From the NCBI GenBank assembly GCA_003255065.1, contig QAOA01007948.1, positions 1 to 64,000 on the forward strand: DNA of 64,000 nucleotides. Direction: 5' to 3'. Of this stretch, positions 1 to 12,403 are shown piece by piece. The position numbers and the translations under genes are program-made. This stretch comes from Cercis canadensis (Eukaryota; Streptophyta; Magnoliopsida; Fabales; Fabaceae). Under the pieces are notes generated by a model that saw only the letters and a list, made by a program, of their open reading frames with translations, did no database searches and was not told the DNA's origin. Each line of letters starts with the position of its first letter. Within the stretch, counting starts at the first letter, position 1.

Positions 1-318
1 TATAAATAATAATTATAAAAAATTTCTAATGGGCAGAGGAAACTATTAACTGAGAAAACGTTTAGAGCCAGAAATGACTTAAGGCAGAGAGACAATGCAG
101 CTAGAACCAGCAAACACAGCACCATAAATTTTCACAAATAATGAAGCAGAGAGTCAGCAAAATCCCTAGAAACAATAAATTATAAAATAACTCAATTTCC
201 CTTCAACAATAACTCATAAATAAAATTGAACCTGTGAGATAAGCAAGCCCTTAGAACAGATCAAGTAGAACTGAAAAGTAGAGTACAAGTGTACAACAGA
301 GAACTTTGACTGAGGTTC
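1..318. other. AT-rich non-coding edge
   Basis: No coding potential, repeat or RNA gene is recognisable here. It lies immediately upstream of the aspartic protease relic. Confidence 0.5.
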
Positions 319-1445
319 AGCACATATCAGATTTGAGGAAAAATTCATATCCTTGGACACTAAAGAAAGAGCCATGATATTTAAGAACTAATCTATTAAT
401 TTAGTCTGTTTATTTTACGTTTTCAAACTCCTGAAAATTTTTTCAATGATGTGTAGTGCGCTAATAAACAAATGATGCAGGATTTTCGAGATGCATTTCT
501 TCAGAATGTGTATATGGTGCAGCATACGACGATGAATCACTAAGTGGTGGTTTGATTGCAAGACAAAAGCTGACTCTAACTCTGAAAGTTAGCTTCAAAA
601 CATATCCTTTTTGGGTGTGGTTTAGCAAACAATGTTACAATGGATGTTGATGTTGAAACAAACAGCAAAAATTTGTAACAGAATATTCTCATATTGTCAT
701 GAAAGAAAGTTATAGTTTTGATCATGTTAGAATTATACTTGGAGGCCAAAAAGTCCCCCTTGTTTTTAAAAAGGATGTTGCAAGCATTGATTCTGGTGCT
801 GTGATCACGAGTAGCATATAGAAATTAAAGCCATCCCATAGCACATATCAGATTTGAGGAAAAATTCTTATCTTTGGACACTAAACAAAGAGCCATGATA
901 CTTAAGAACTAATCTATTAATTTAGTCTTTTTATTTTACGTTTTCAAACTCTTGAAAATTTATTCTATGATGTATAGTGCACTAATAAACAAATGATGCA
1001 GGATTTTCGAGATGCATTTCCTCACAATGAATCACTAAGTGGTGGTTTGATTGCAAGACAAAAGCTGACTCTAACTCCGAAAGTTAGCTTCAAAACATAT
1101 CCTTTTTGGGTGTAGTTTAGCAAACAATGTTACAATTAATGGATGTTGATGGTGCACTTGGAGGCCAAGAATATTCTTATATCGCCAGAATTATACTTGG
1201 AGGCCAAGAAGTCCTCCTTATTTTTAAAAAGGATGTTGCAAGCATTGATTCTGGTGCTCTGATCACGAGTAGCATATAGAAATTAAAGCCGTGTCCCATT
1301 ATAAGTTAGTAAAACCATTTGATGTTCTTGATACTTCATACCACATTGGTGGTCACCAGGAAACTTTGAGATTCCCAAACTGAGCTTCTTGTTTGCAAAT
1401 GGTGTTGCTATAGATATACACCCAAATGAATAAAAGAGAACTGCA
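319..1445 (+). pseudogene. nepenthesin-like aspartic protease pseudogene with internal duplication
   Basis: This is a decayed fragment of a plant A1B (nepenthesin-type) aspartic protease, a secreted or vacuolar peptidase family. From about 513 it reads YGAAYDDESLSGGLIARQK, which matches the family block around the YGDGS flap, and near 726-815 it reads ILGGQKVPLVFKKDVASIDS, the segment carrying the second catalytic aspartate (IDSG). About 450-520 bp (319-839) is repeated at 840-1290 with small deletions. Only the second copy runs on into KLVKPFDVLDT and, after a frameshift, into IPKLSFLFANGVAIDIHP near 1370-1425, both typical of the C-terminal half. The first catalytic DTGS region and a start codon are missing, and the frame is broken several times. 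The family call rests on remembered motif patterns; the duplication is seen directly. Confidence 0.7.
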
Positions 1446-3128
1446 GTTAAAAAGAAAAGGATATAGTATTGTTATTTCTCTATAAAAGTATTGAGTACAA
1501 CAGCTTTTGAGATCAAGGTACAAAAGAAAAATCACCAAAAAACTATGGAGTAAATTTAAAGAATGGATCAGTTAATAAGGATTGGAATGTTTAGAGTGGA
1601 CAAAGAACATGTGCCATGTGCATTATTGCAGGATGCATAAGTCTTCTTTCCAGGAACAGAAGAAACTATGTTAATGTCATCCAACACAACATTGGTTCAA
1701 CCAATGGAATTGCCACAATTGAGTTGGATTGCATCCTCAACAGCTGAGGTTCCATGCACCTTGCGGTATGTAATGTCACTCACTTCCACTGCTGAGTTTG
1801 TGGTAGCCTCAAGAGAGTCATAGTGTTGGTCGATAATGATAGGGTTCTTAGTAGCTATGAGAATAATATCTTCAAATGTGATTTTCTTGGCATATTCAGA
1901 TCTTCCCTAATAAAAATAAATAAAAAAATATCATTTATATAGATATTCATATTTCATCAATAACAATAATAAGGAAAGAAGTAAAGTCAAAAGATGGAAT
2001 TAGAATTAAATCATGTTTGGGTTCTCCAAAGGATCAAAAGTGATTTATTCTACTAAAAGCTTTGAATTTTAACTGACCATAAATGGGCTTATTTTCGACT
2101 TATAAACATTTAGTTAATGTCACAAGTGATCATCAACAATGTTTACATGTATTTGGGTAAATTTATAATTAAATTTCCTTGGATTCAAATAAGTTGTTTT
2201 TGGCTGACCTAAGCACTTTTCATGAAAGAAATTATTTCAACAACTAATTACCGCCCATGTCTTGATTCTAGCTACATTCTGAGTTTTAGTAAAGCTGCAA
2301 TTCCGGACATGGATCTCTTCCACTGTAGCATATTCTCCATTTTCTCCATGGCTTCCAATGCTATATTCAACAATACATACACAAAACAATACTTTTGAGT
2401 AATTGATTAAGTACATTTATAACTAGTGAGAAAGAAAAGTTGAGATAAAACAAATTAACCTTATGCCATGACCAGGTCCACAAGCAACATCAGTTATGTT
2501 GATCAAAGATGAACCACTGTTGATAGCAATGCATCACCTACAGCAGAAGAGGCAAAATTTGATCAAAACATATCCCAATTTTAACATTAATTTTAGGTAG
2601 AAATTAACATAAAAGACTAAACTGGGTCTATAATTCAAATACCAGTTTCCATTTTGCAATGGTAGATGATGACATTGGAGGTTGCTGGGATATCGATTCC
2701 ATCGGTGTTTGGGCTATCCTCAGGTGAAGTTATGTGCAAATTGGAGATATGAGCACCATTGCAGGAATTTATGTTTATATAATTTCTTGGGCTATTGATG
2801 TGAGTCATATCACTAAGTTTGGGATTCTGACAATTGTGAAAATGTCAAGCTTGCATGTTCCCACAAAGTAGAACAAATAACATTATCACATCATACTATA
2901 ATGTATGAACACAAAATATTCTTTAGTCATTTTTTTTAAAATTTTATGTATATAGATAAGGAGAATATCTTGCTAAATTAAGAGTTTGAATTTAAGAGGT
3001 GAGACTACCAAGCCTTAAGGCCAGATATATGAGCAACAAACTATGATGAGGCTATTACAGTCACCTATTATATCATTCTCTCGTAACTTAAATTTACAAT
3101 TGGCCTTGGGCAGTTGCCATCAGAACTG

Positions 3129-3477
3129 TGTTAAGCAGACATGCCACGTGGACTTAGTGGACAAAGGCTAGCTTAGCTGGTGACTATTAGTTAGATAGTT
3201 AGTTAGGTTAGCTGGTATTGTTAAGCAAGTTAGTTATGCCACGTCAACTTTATTAGTGCTGGAATGTAATTATTGTGTGTGATCATTCTGTTATAAAAGG
3301 AATGATGATGTACTTGATTCCTTTAATCAGTGAAAATATTATTCTGACTTTTCTTTCTTCTCTATTCTCTCTCTCTCTCTCCGTCTTCTCTTCCTAGTTT
3401 CTGGTTTGATCTGATACACGTTCTGCTTCATTGCTCCTATGTGTTCTTCATTCTGGAAACTATACACACAACTTTCA
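3129..3477 (+). repeat. left LTR of copia 1
   Basis: A 349-bp LTR that begins TGTTAAGCAGAC and ends AACTTTCA. It contains a TATA-like TATAAAAGG and a CT-rich tract, and is followed at once by the primer binding site. Confidence 0.93.
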
Positions 3478-6400
3478 TGGTATCAGAGCAAGAATCAATG
3501 GCAGATCACACTTCAATTTCAGTGACTCCATTGAGGAAAACAACGAATCTACCAACCTTTGGACAATCGCTCACCATCAAGCTTGATCGAGGTAATTTCT
3601 TGATCTGGCGAAATCAGTTACTTAATATTATAATTGCTAATGGATACGAAGATATTCTTGATGGAACAACTCCGTGTCCAAAACGTTTTCTTGAAAATCA
3701 AACACCAAACCCAGAGTATGTGCTCTAGCAAAGGCAAAATCGCCTTGTAATGAGTTGGATATATGCCTCTCTTACTGAATTAGTCATGACTCAAATCATG
3801 GCCTATGACACTGCAAGTGCAATTTGGGCGTCTCTTGCTGAGAGCTTTGCTTCCACATCTCGTGCTAGAGTTATGGAATTGAAACTCCAACTTCAAACCA
3901 CACGCAAGGGAGGTCTAGGATTGTGGGATTATTTCCTTAAAATTAGGAATATTTGTGATAATCTACGAGCTATTGGAGAAATTGTTAGTCAGGATGACCA
4001 AATCATGGCCATATTGGCTGGATTGGGATCTGAATACAATGCTATGGTAGCACATGCAAGTTTCGAGTGTTTGACAGTTGAGGCACTGCAGAGTCACTTG
4101 CAAACTTTTGAGAAACGTCTTGAAAGACAAAGCTCAGTGGATGAGCAGGTTCTAATTCAAGCACATGCAACAACTTTTAATCACCAGAAAGGTAAGAAAA
4201 AGTTTTACCAGAATCAGCATTATCAGAATCAGAATTCTCAGGGTTCTCAGCCAAATTTTGGCAATAATGCTTCCAACTTCAGTTATGGGCATTCTCGTTC
4301 ATTCTCTAGTCAAGGCAATCAGTTTAGCAAGAACAAGTTTGGTCAGGGCAATAATTCTACTGGAAAGCCCCAGTGTCAAATTTGTCTTAAGATTGGTCAT
4401 ATGGCTACAGATTGTTGGCATAGGTTTGATAATGGGTTTCAACCAAGAATGGCTCAAAATAGCTCACTACAGGGTCAGAATGCACAAGCTATGGTCGCTG
4501 GGCCTGGACTTCTTGGTGATACTCCATGGTTTCTAGATACAGGTGCTACTCACCATGTCACATCAGATTTGAGCAATATGTCTCTGCATAATCCATTCAC
4601 TGGGAATGACAAGGTCATTGTTGGCAATGGTAAGGGTCTTCCTGTTTTACATACTGGTTTTGCTTCCATTTCAACCTCTAACAGGCCTCTTATTCTCAAT
4701 AATATCCTTCATGTGCCCAAGATCACTGCTAATCTAGTTAGTGTGCAGAAACTTTGTCAAGATAATCATGCTTATGTTGAGTTTTATCCTTCTTGTTTTC
4801 TTGTGAAGGACCAGAAAACACAAGAGACTCTTCTTCAAGGAAAGCTTGATCGAGGTCTATATCGAGTAATGTCTACACTGGCCTCTAGTCATACTAATGT
4901 TGCTACTGCTTTTCAAGTCTTTAGTTCTCATTCACAAACTGATCAATCAAGTTTACAGCTTTGGCATAATCGCCTTGGTCATCCCTCTATTGAGGTTGTA
5001 AATAGAGTTTTGTTGCAATCTCATTTACCTACCTATAGTTTCAATAAAAGACCTATTTGTAGTTCCTGTCAGCTGGCCAAGAGCCATAAACTTCCCTTTG
5101 TACGTTATACTTCCAAGGCAATCAAACCATTTGCTTTAATACATGCTGATTTATGGGGTTCTCCTTCATGCATTTCTGTTAATGGTGCCTGTTATTTCTT
5201 GTTGTTAGTTGATGACTATAGTAGGTTTTGTTAGTTATACCTACTGCAATCTAAGAGTGAAACTCTCACTATGTTTCAACGCTTTCAAGCTATGGTTGAG
5301 AGACAATTTGAGTGTAAAATTCAGTGCATTCAATCTGATTTTGGTGGGGAGTTTGAAGCCTTTGATAAATTGGTAAGTCAACTAGGCATACAACATCAGT
5401 TTTCCTGTCCTTGCACTCCGGAACAGAATGGTAGGGTAGAAAGAAAAAATTGACAGGTGGTTGAGGTTGGGTTATCTCTTCTTCTCATTGCAGGCATGCC
5501 TACCAAGTACTGAAATTTTGCTTTTCAGACAGCTGTTTATCTGATAAATAGGTTACCTACTTCTGCTCTTCAGTTTAACACTCCTTATAGATTGCTATAT
5601 CAAAAAGATCCAGATATCTCTCAGCTTAGAACTTTTGGTTGTCTGTGTTTTCCATGCCTTAGACCTTACAGGGCTCACAAATTGGACAATAGATCCAGTG
5701 TGTGCTGCTTCCTTGGCTATAGTAACAAGCATAAAGGCTTCCTCTGTCTGGACATGGACTCAAAACGTGTCTATGTCTCAAGACATGTGGTTTTTGCAGA
5801 AGATACTTTCCTTTTTCAAGCTCAACCAGGGTCTCTTGCTTCACATTCTCCTCAGGATGCCATTCTGCCTCTTTCCCTTCCAGTCCAAACCCTTCCATTA
5901 ATATCTCCTTCCCTTTTACCTTCTGTTGTTTCTCCTGACTTATCACCTGTTAGCTCTCTTAGTCCTTTGTCTTCTGCCTCAGATCACTCTCCCATGCCAG
6001 TCTTACCTGAAGTCAATTCCTCCTTACCATCTGTCCCTCCTGCTCCTACTCGCATGGTTACTCGCAGTCAACATGGTATTTTTAAACCAAAAGTGTTTAC
6101 AGCTGCTACTCCTTCTCCTTTGACTGAACCATCTAGTTATAAACAAGCTGTGCGATTTCCCTGTTGGCAGGAGGCTATGACAACTGAGTTTGCAGCCTTG
6201 CAAAAGAATAACACATGGATCTTAGTGCCTTGTCCTACACAGAAGAATGTGGTTAGCTGCCGATGGGTGTATAAACTAAAATATAAACAAGATGGTTCCA
6301 TTGACAGGTATAAGGCCAGATTAGTGGCTCAAGGGTTCACTCAAACTCATGGGTTGGACTATTTTGACACGTTTAGTCCTGTTGTTAAACCTGCTACTAT

Positions 6401-7669
6401 TAGAGTGGTTCTCACCATTGCTTTGGCTCATAATTGGTTAGTCCAACAACTTGATGTTAACAATGCCTTTCTTAATGGGGATTTAGCAGAAGAGGTGTAC
6501 ATGCGACAGCCTCCAGGCTTTGAAGATCCTCATTTGCCTCATCATGTGTGTAGGTTACAAAAGGCCCTTTATGGCTTAAAACAAGCCCCTCGCGCTTGGT
6601 TTACCAAACTCAGAACTACCTTGCTGACTTGGGGATTTGTTTGCACAGTCTCGGATAATTCTCTGTTTGTCTTTACTTCTGCACAGACTATTCTGTTTCT
6701 GCTGGTATATGTTGATGACATCATCTTGACTGGTAATGACAAACAAGTTATTCAATCTCTCATCACTTCATTAAATGCTCAGTTCTCTCTTAAGGATCTT
6801 GGTTCTTTGCATTATTTTCTAGGCATAGAGACTACTTGGCTTCCGCATGCACTTCATCTGTCTCAGACAAAGTATGTCACTGATTTATTGCAAAGGGCTG
6901 GTCTTACTGACTCCAAACCAGTTCCCACACCTATGGTAAGCTCTCACATCTTGTCCCTTACTCATGGGGTGCCTCTGCCTAATCCTACTCTTTACCGTAG
7001 TCTTGTTGGTGCCTTACAGTATTGCACCATTACAAGGCCTAACATTGCTTATACAGTTAATAGGTTGTGTCAGTTTTTTAGTTGTCCTACTGATGAGCAC
7101 CTTAAGGCAGTCAAATGTGTGCTTAGGTACCTCAAAGGCACTCTTCACTTTGGTCTCACCTTCACTCAAGCTACCTCTCTTCCCTTGGTGGCGTATTCTG
7201 ATTCTGACTGGGCTGGCTGTCCTGATGACAGGCGCAGCACCAGTGGTCATGCTGTTTTCTTTGGGAACAGTCTTGTGTCTTGGTGTTCAGGGAAACAAAA
7301 GGTGGTTTCCAGGTCTAGTACTGAGGCTAAGTATAGGGCGTTGGCCAATGCTACCTCTGAGATACAGTGGTTACAGTCCCTTCTCCGAGAGCTGCATTTT
7401 CCTCTTCCTCAGGTGCCTTTATTGCTCTGTGATAACATCAGTGCAACCTTTCTTGCTGCCAATCCAGTGCTGCATGCTCGCACAAAGCATATTGAAATTG
7501 ACTATCATTTTATTCGAGAGAAGGTGCAAGATAGGTCTCTTAAGCTTTGTCACATTCCCTCTCTTGATCAGGCTGCTGACATGCTTACCAAACCATTGTC
7601 TACTGCCTCTTTCTTGCTCAACAGGTCCAAATTAACAGTTCTTCCTCGTCCTGTTAATTTGAGGGGGGA

Positions 7670-8016
7670 TGTTAAGCAGACATGCCACGTGGACTTAGTG
7701 GACAAAGGCTAGCTTAGCTGGTGACTATTAGTTAGATAGTTAGTTAGGTTAGCTGGTATTGTTAAGCAAGTTAGTTATGCCACGTCAGCTTTATTAGTGC
7801 TGGAATGTAATTATCGTGTGTGATCATTCTGTTATAAAAGGAATGATGATGTGCTTGATTCTTTTAATCAGAGAAAATATTATTCTGACTTTTCTTTCTT
7901 CTCTATTCTCTCTCTCTCTCCGTCTTCTCTTCTTGGTTTCTGGTTTGATTTGATACACGTTCTGCTTCATTGCTCCTGTGTGTTCTTCATTCTGGAAACT
8001 ATACACACAACTTTCA
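7670..8016 (+). repeat. right LTR of copia 1
   Basis: A 347-bp LTR matching the left one at about 97%. It is preceded by a G-rich purine tract and followed by the second copy of the AACTG target duplication. Confidence 0.93.
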
Positions 8017-8173
8017 AACTGCACTTCCACCAAAAAGCTCCTTGCACATCAATTTGTCCTTCTCCATTGACAACAAGGTTGTTTATACCAGAGAACTTGA
8101 TCCAAGCATCTTCGTTGTTATCTGACCATTTCCAAGCATCAAGGCTATTTGGGGCAATGATATTTCCTTGGAT

Positions 8174-10619
8174 CTGCCAAGCCAGACAGTATTAGTGAGA
8201 CCTAGATTAAATGATTATAGTTCAGATAAGTAAAGCATATTGGGCCTTCAAATTAATGTTATTTAGCTAGACAAAAATGTGAAGATGATACCTAGCCCAA
8301 TTTAAAATTTGGGTACTGCTACTTTGGTCCCCCAAAATCTGAGTTCTGGTTAAAATTAACATATGTTTTTGGGCTTGGTGTAAAGCTTATGTGAAATTGA
8401 ATAACTTAATAAAGTTAAAATAGTTAGTTCCCTTATAAAATACATAATATAAGAAAATTACAGAAAATTATACTAAAAATAAAAATACAGGAAACAATTT
8501 ATGCGGAATAGCGAAGTTTTTTTATTTAATTCAACTCAAATTGTATCAATTATATGCCGGTGTTTGACTCACATTACACTATTAAGTTTTTTCACAAGCT
8601 TCACGTTGATATTAAGGATGGGTTTATTACTATCCACAACTCAAGGTTTTTGTGGGGTTAATATAGCACTACCTTTTGGCTAGCTTAGTAAAAATACAAA
8701 TCATCTATCCACTATCCCTTACCCTAGTGAGGGAAGGTGAAAGTGAGTATAATGAAAAGTTACAAGATGTCCCATTAAAGTTACAAGACATATAATATCA
8801 AAAGGTAAAGGTTAAACAGTAAAAGAAGTGGATTGTGGCTGTAATAATGGCCTACATGTGCACTATTTGGCATTAAGATGTGATTATTTGAGTATGCATT
8901 TGCAAATTCAAGGATAGGACTAAGAAGGAACAAAATCAAAGAAAGATTGTCAATAATATGATGAGCCTCATTGTAAAATATTGCATAAGGAGAGGCATTG
9001 TATCAAAGTAACCTAATGGCTTCCCTCAGATGTATTGTGGTGGCGAAGTGCAACACAAATGGCTACTCCAATAGTTGTCATTATAGAAGCTACATATGGA
9101 AATGGATTGGACTCGTTATATCTTAAACATGAAGCTGACTGCATAGACCAAGCAGAGTAAGAAGTGATACTATGCTTTTGATTAACATTGCAACTCTTGT
9201 GGTTTGTCTTGGTGAAATGGCTTTTGATCCAGTTTAGGATAGTATATAGGGGGAGATACAGTTTGTACGGATAGTTGAGTGAGAGGTGCAAACAAGTCTC
9301 AGGCCTAGACTGACCCAAAATAGCTCATGTCTCCAGGTAAGTATAAACTAATCAAAGTTAAAAAGTCTTATGATCTATCATTTAATTTTATTTATAATTA
9401 CTTTTTATTAATCTCTAGCTAGCATAAAGTTCTATATTATTTTGTCACGCTAGTTGATTATTATTTTCTCCTTGGATCGAATCAATATACTTAGTTTTTA
9501 GAACTCTTTCTTAATGATTTCCAACATACATCACATGCACATCTCACTGCTACTATTACTTTGTTTTTTATTTCAATAAATAATTTTGCATTGTTTTGGT
9601 CATACAAGATTGACTATCAAATGAAGTCAGAAGTTTGAAGTGTAGTGGCAACAAGAGGAGGTGTGACAGAGCATTGAGCTTGTGGTCTCTAAATTTCCTT
9701 CAACTATTAATTTGTAAATAACTTTCTTTGTGTGCATAAATATACATTTTCCTCTCTTGTGTTTATAAATATTTCCACTTGTGTGTATATCTATATTTAC
9801 ATTTGGTATTGTGTATTTCATTTTTATTTTTTTTAAAGAACCAGTTGTATCTTTTCTATTTGAACATAATTTGTAGATAATCTGGATGGACTTATTCATG
9901 CATGCCAGTGAAGAAGAAAAGAAATGAAAATGGGATTTTTAACATGTTAATATTTATACTAACAAGATGGTCATAATATAATTATTGAACGATAGAAGTA
10001 AAGGACAAATATTTATACCCACAAAATTTCTCGGTTGAATCACTGAATAGGACCACTCAAGATGATTCTTTATACATGTGAGGCAGAAAAAAAAAAACGA
10101 TAAGGGTGACATATGAAGATTACAGTAAAATCAATTGATATGATAAGTATTTATTTTTTTCGTCTATGCTATAAAAAAAATATTCTTCAAATAATATATA
10201 TTATCATTAAAAAAAATAACTTTCAAAACTTATCACTATGAATTTTGACTATAATACCATGGAATAATCTTTGAAGATAAATGTCTCTTATATTAGAATC
10301 CTACATATTAATGAGGTCGTCTTTTGGATTTGTGAGTTCTATGTTTGAATTTAGAATCATAACCAAAATTATCAAAAACAAATCCTCACTATTATTTATA
10401 AATTTTTAGAGTCTATAAAAATTTATTTATATTTGTTAATTTAACAAACAAAATAATTAACAGAGTGGGTATAACGCTAATTTATTATAATTAAGTCTCC
10501 ACCATTAGTCTAATGTTATAAGTTATAACTAAGTGACATGTAATAACTTGATTATATCAAATTAAAAATATAAAAATTCATTTAGACGGAATATTGAAAT
10601 TTTCAGGATAATTAAACCA
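8174..10619. other. intergenic DNA upstream of the polygalacturonase relic
   Basis: AT-rich sequence with no gene that can be supported. The only item of note is a short hydrophobic reading on the minus strand (9188 to about 9123) that could be a decayed signal-peptide exon of the polygalacturonase. Short open frames at 8501-8683 and 9627-9899 resemble nothing known. Confidence 0.4.
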
Positions 10620-11430
10620 AGAAAGAAAATACAAGTACTCAATGGCAGAAATAGCACGCATTCATGCAAAACTAACTTAAGAACTAGCTAACTTAAGCAT
10701 AATTAGAGTTGTAATAACTCTATTTCATAGAGTTATCACTTACACCCTTGGTTTTTCCCACAAAAGTTCACCAAGAAACTTTCTCCTTCTAGTATAGTGC
10801 CTAGAAGTCTCTCTCAAGAATTTCCTACTGAAATTCTGAGTTAACAACACTCAAAAAGAAATTGAGTTCTATTAAGGTACTCTCACTCTCCATAGAGTAG
10901 ATTTTACAAGTTTCTTAACATAGAAAAAGAAAAGAAATACTGGTAACAATGGAGGACCGAAGTCTCTGTATTACTCCTTTTCTTCTTCTCTTCTTAGCTG
11001 CCTCTAAAATGACCCCGGAGTGCTGCAATAAAAAGAGAAGGGCAGCACGTGAAGAAGAATCTCCACCTTTGGTCATGTGACAACTGTAAGGCTGAGATAC
11101 ATTTCAACTCCACTAACTATTTTCTTGTCATGTAGTAACCAGAATGATACTTTATACTAACTTCCCTTAAAGAACGGATCTCCACCAAACCTTCAAAGGG
11201 AAACGGTTATACAACACGTGAAGCAGCATTTTGACAAGAACTTTGAGATTTTAGAAACTTAGTATGCATAACAGCAGCCAGAAGATAAGAACTGGTTTAA
11301 GAACTAGTTCTTTCGAACAAGTAGAACCAATTCTTAGATATCTTTACTAACTTGCACTTAGAATAATACTCAAATGCAACACAGATTAGAAGATACTTAA
11401 TCATTTGTTATCATCAAAAGCATGACAGAG
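10620..11430 (-). mobile_element. possible LTR remnant of a Sirevirus-like copia element
   Basis: Non-coding sequence that on the minus strand opens near 11430 with TTTTGATGATAAC, a motif common near the start of Sirevirus-type LTRs, and has the same general texture as the better-supported solo LTR at 31642-32719. No target duplication or matching partner was found. It abuts a gypsy gag fragment. It is a fossil and its borders are uncertain. Confidence 0.3.
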
Positions 11431-11439
11431 AATTGTGGA

Positions 11440-12024
11440 ACTAGCATGATGTTGGTAAGCCAATGGTGCGATTTGCCAGAGATTCAAAAGCGGTTTGATA
11501 TTCTCACACTGTACCAGTCTGGGTAAGCTTAAAGAGGGAGCCTTGGGGATCTTCGTACAGGGATGAAGCAAAACGGACTTCCAATTTATGCGAAAAAAAC
11601 TAGCCCAAGAACGTAGTTGACCGTTTGAATGCATCCACTGCTACCAGCTTAGAGTAGGTCTGTCAAGATAAAAAGAAACAATGGTCAAGCGTTGGTCTTC
11701 AGGTGTTGGGTGATAATTGAAAAATTGGGTAATTTTGAATATCCATCCTAAAGCATCAGTACCATCAAAGCGGGGCATGTCCAACTTAAAGGAGGATTTC
11801 AACAGGTCTGGTACCGGTTCTGGGTGTGAAGTTTGGGAATGAGTTGTGTTATGAGTGTGCTCGGAGGAAGGTGAAATGGATTCAAGGGACTACAGACGAG
11901 AGCAAACTTTGTCTATGCGTTTATGAATGGAAGTTTGAGATAAGGCAAGGTTATGGAGAGCAGCTTCAATTTTATCAGTTGGGGAAGTAGAGGCAGTGGA
12001 TTTGTTCTTGGTATGATCAGCCAT
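11440..12024 (-). mobile_element. Ty3/gypsy gag fragment
   Basis: On the minus strand a gag-like reading starts at the ATG at 12024 (MADHTKNKSTAS) and includes LDMPRFDGTDALGWIFKI and TPEDQRLTIVSFYLD, the signature of plant Ty3/gypsy gag proteins. Nothing of pol is present, so this is a truncated and broken fossil. About 250 bp of non-coding sequence upstream (12.05-12.30 kb) may be its leader or LTR. Its lower end runs into the LTR-like segment below 11430. Confidence 0.75.
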
Positions 12025-12403
12025 GGAATGGAGGATCAATGGAAGCACCAAAATGATAGAAACACAGATAGAAAAAACAAAGAAAATACCCTGATTTGAG
12101 GTCAGGTAGCCTCCAAAAAAATATAAGCAAGGAAAGATGGTTAAATTCTTCTGTCCTTCATTATATCAAAATCTAGTTATATAAAGGTTCATTGTTACAA
12201 TCCAATCCCCTAGATCCCCTGAAAATACAGATCTATAACTAACTCACACTAACCATCACACACTCAATCCCCTCTCATGCACCACTCCCTCAACAAAATT
12301 ATGTTAATAGATTCTTTCCCTTTAGTGCTCATAATCATCCCACCCTTGGGGTCTTTTGGACTCTCTATAAGGCCTTGTTTTGTTTCTTTCTTCAACAGTT
12401 ACG

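Larger units (their letters stand above)
3129..8016 (+). mobile_element. Ty1/copia LTR retrotransposon 1 (Ale/Retrofit-like), near-complete fossil
   Basis: A full-length fossil with both LTRs, a 5-bp target duplication AACTG (3124-3128 and 8017-8021), a tRNA-Met type primer site directly after the left LTR at 3478 and a purine tract just before 7670. The usual copia order is seen: gag about 3.5-4.4 kb with a CCHC zinc knuckle near 4.37 kb, protease (DTGA) near 4.53 kb, integrase about 4.95-5.6 kb, reverse transcriptase (YVDD) about 6.2-6.9 kb and RNase H about 7.2-7.6 kb. The coding frame is broken about four times. The two LTRs differ at roughly nine of 347 positions, which at the often assumed 1.3e-8 substitutions per site per year suggests about one million years. 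It lies antisense inside a polygalacturonase exon. The lineage name is an inference from motif style. Confidence 0.93.
1568..8173 (-). pseudogene. polygalacturonase (GH28) pseudogene, split by a copia element
   Basis: GH28 polygalacturonases hydrolyse homogalacturonan in the cell wall. Read on the minus strand, exons with GT-AG borders are visible at about 8173-8017 (QGNIIAPNSLDAWK), continuing after the insertion at 3128-3090 (SDGNCPRPIVNL); then 2826-2643 (THINSPRNY, SPEDSPNTDGIDI), 2537-2460 (INITDVACGPGHGI), 2360-2252 (GENGEYATVEEIHVRNCSF) and 1906-1568 (KNPIIIDQHYDS, ending NIPILIN then stop). The NTDGIDI and GPGHGI motifs and an RIKTW segment are present. Damage: a copia element divides the first visible exon; about 4 nt are missing at the second aspartate of the GDD catalytic motif (near 2531), shifting the frame; and TGA at 1697-1699 stands where the family usually has cysteine. 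The N-terminal exon is not found; a short signal-like reading MLIKSIVSLLTLLGLCSQLH at 9188 down to about 9123 is a weak candidate. Confidence 0.85.

Noticed and set aside
5659-7250. Reverse-strand and off-frame open frames over copia 1 (and the equivalents over copia 2)
   Set aside because: They lie opposite or out of frame with recognisable pol sequence and have no family features of their own.
9013-9318. 101-codon minus-strand open frame
   Set aside because: No recognisable domain; a signal-like stretch exists only in another frame of the same DNA.
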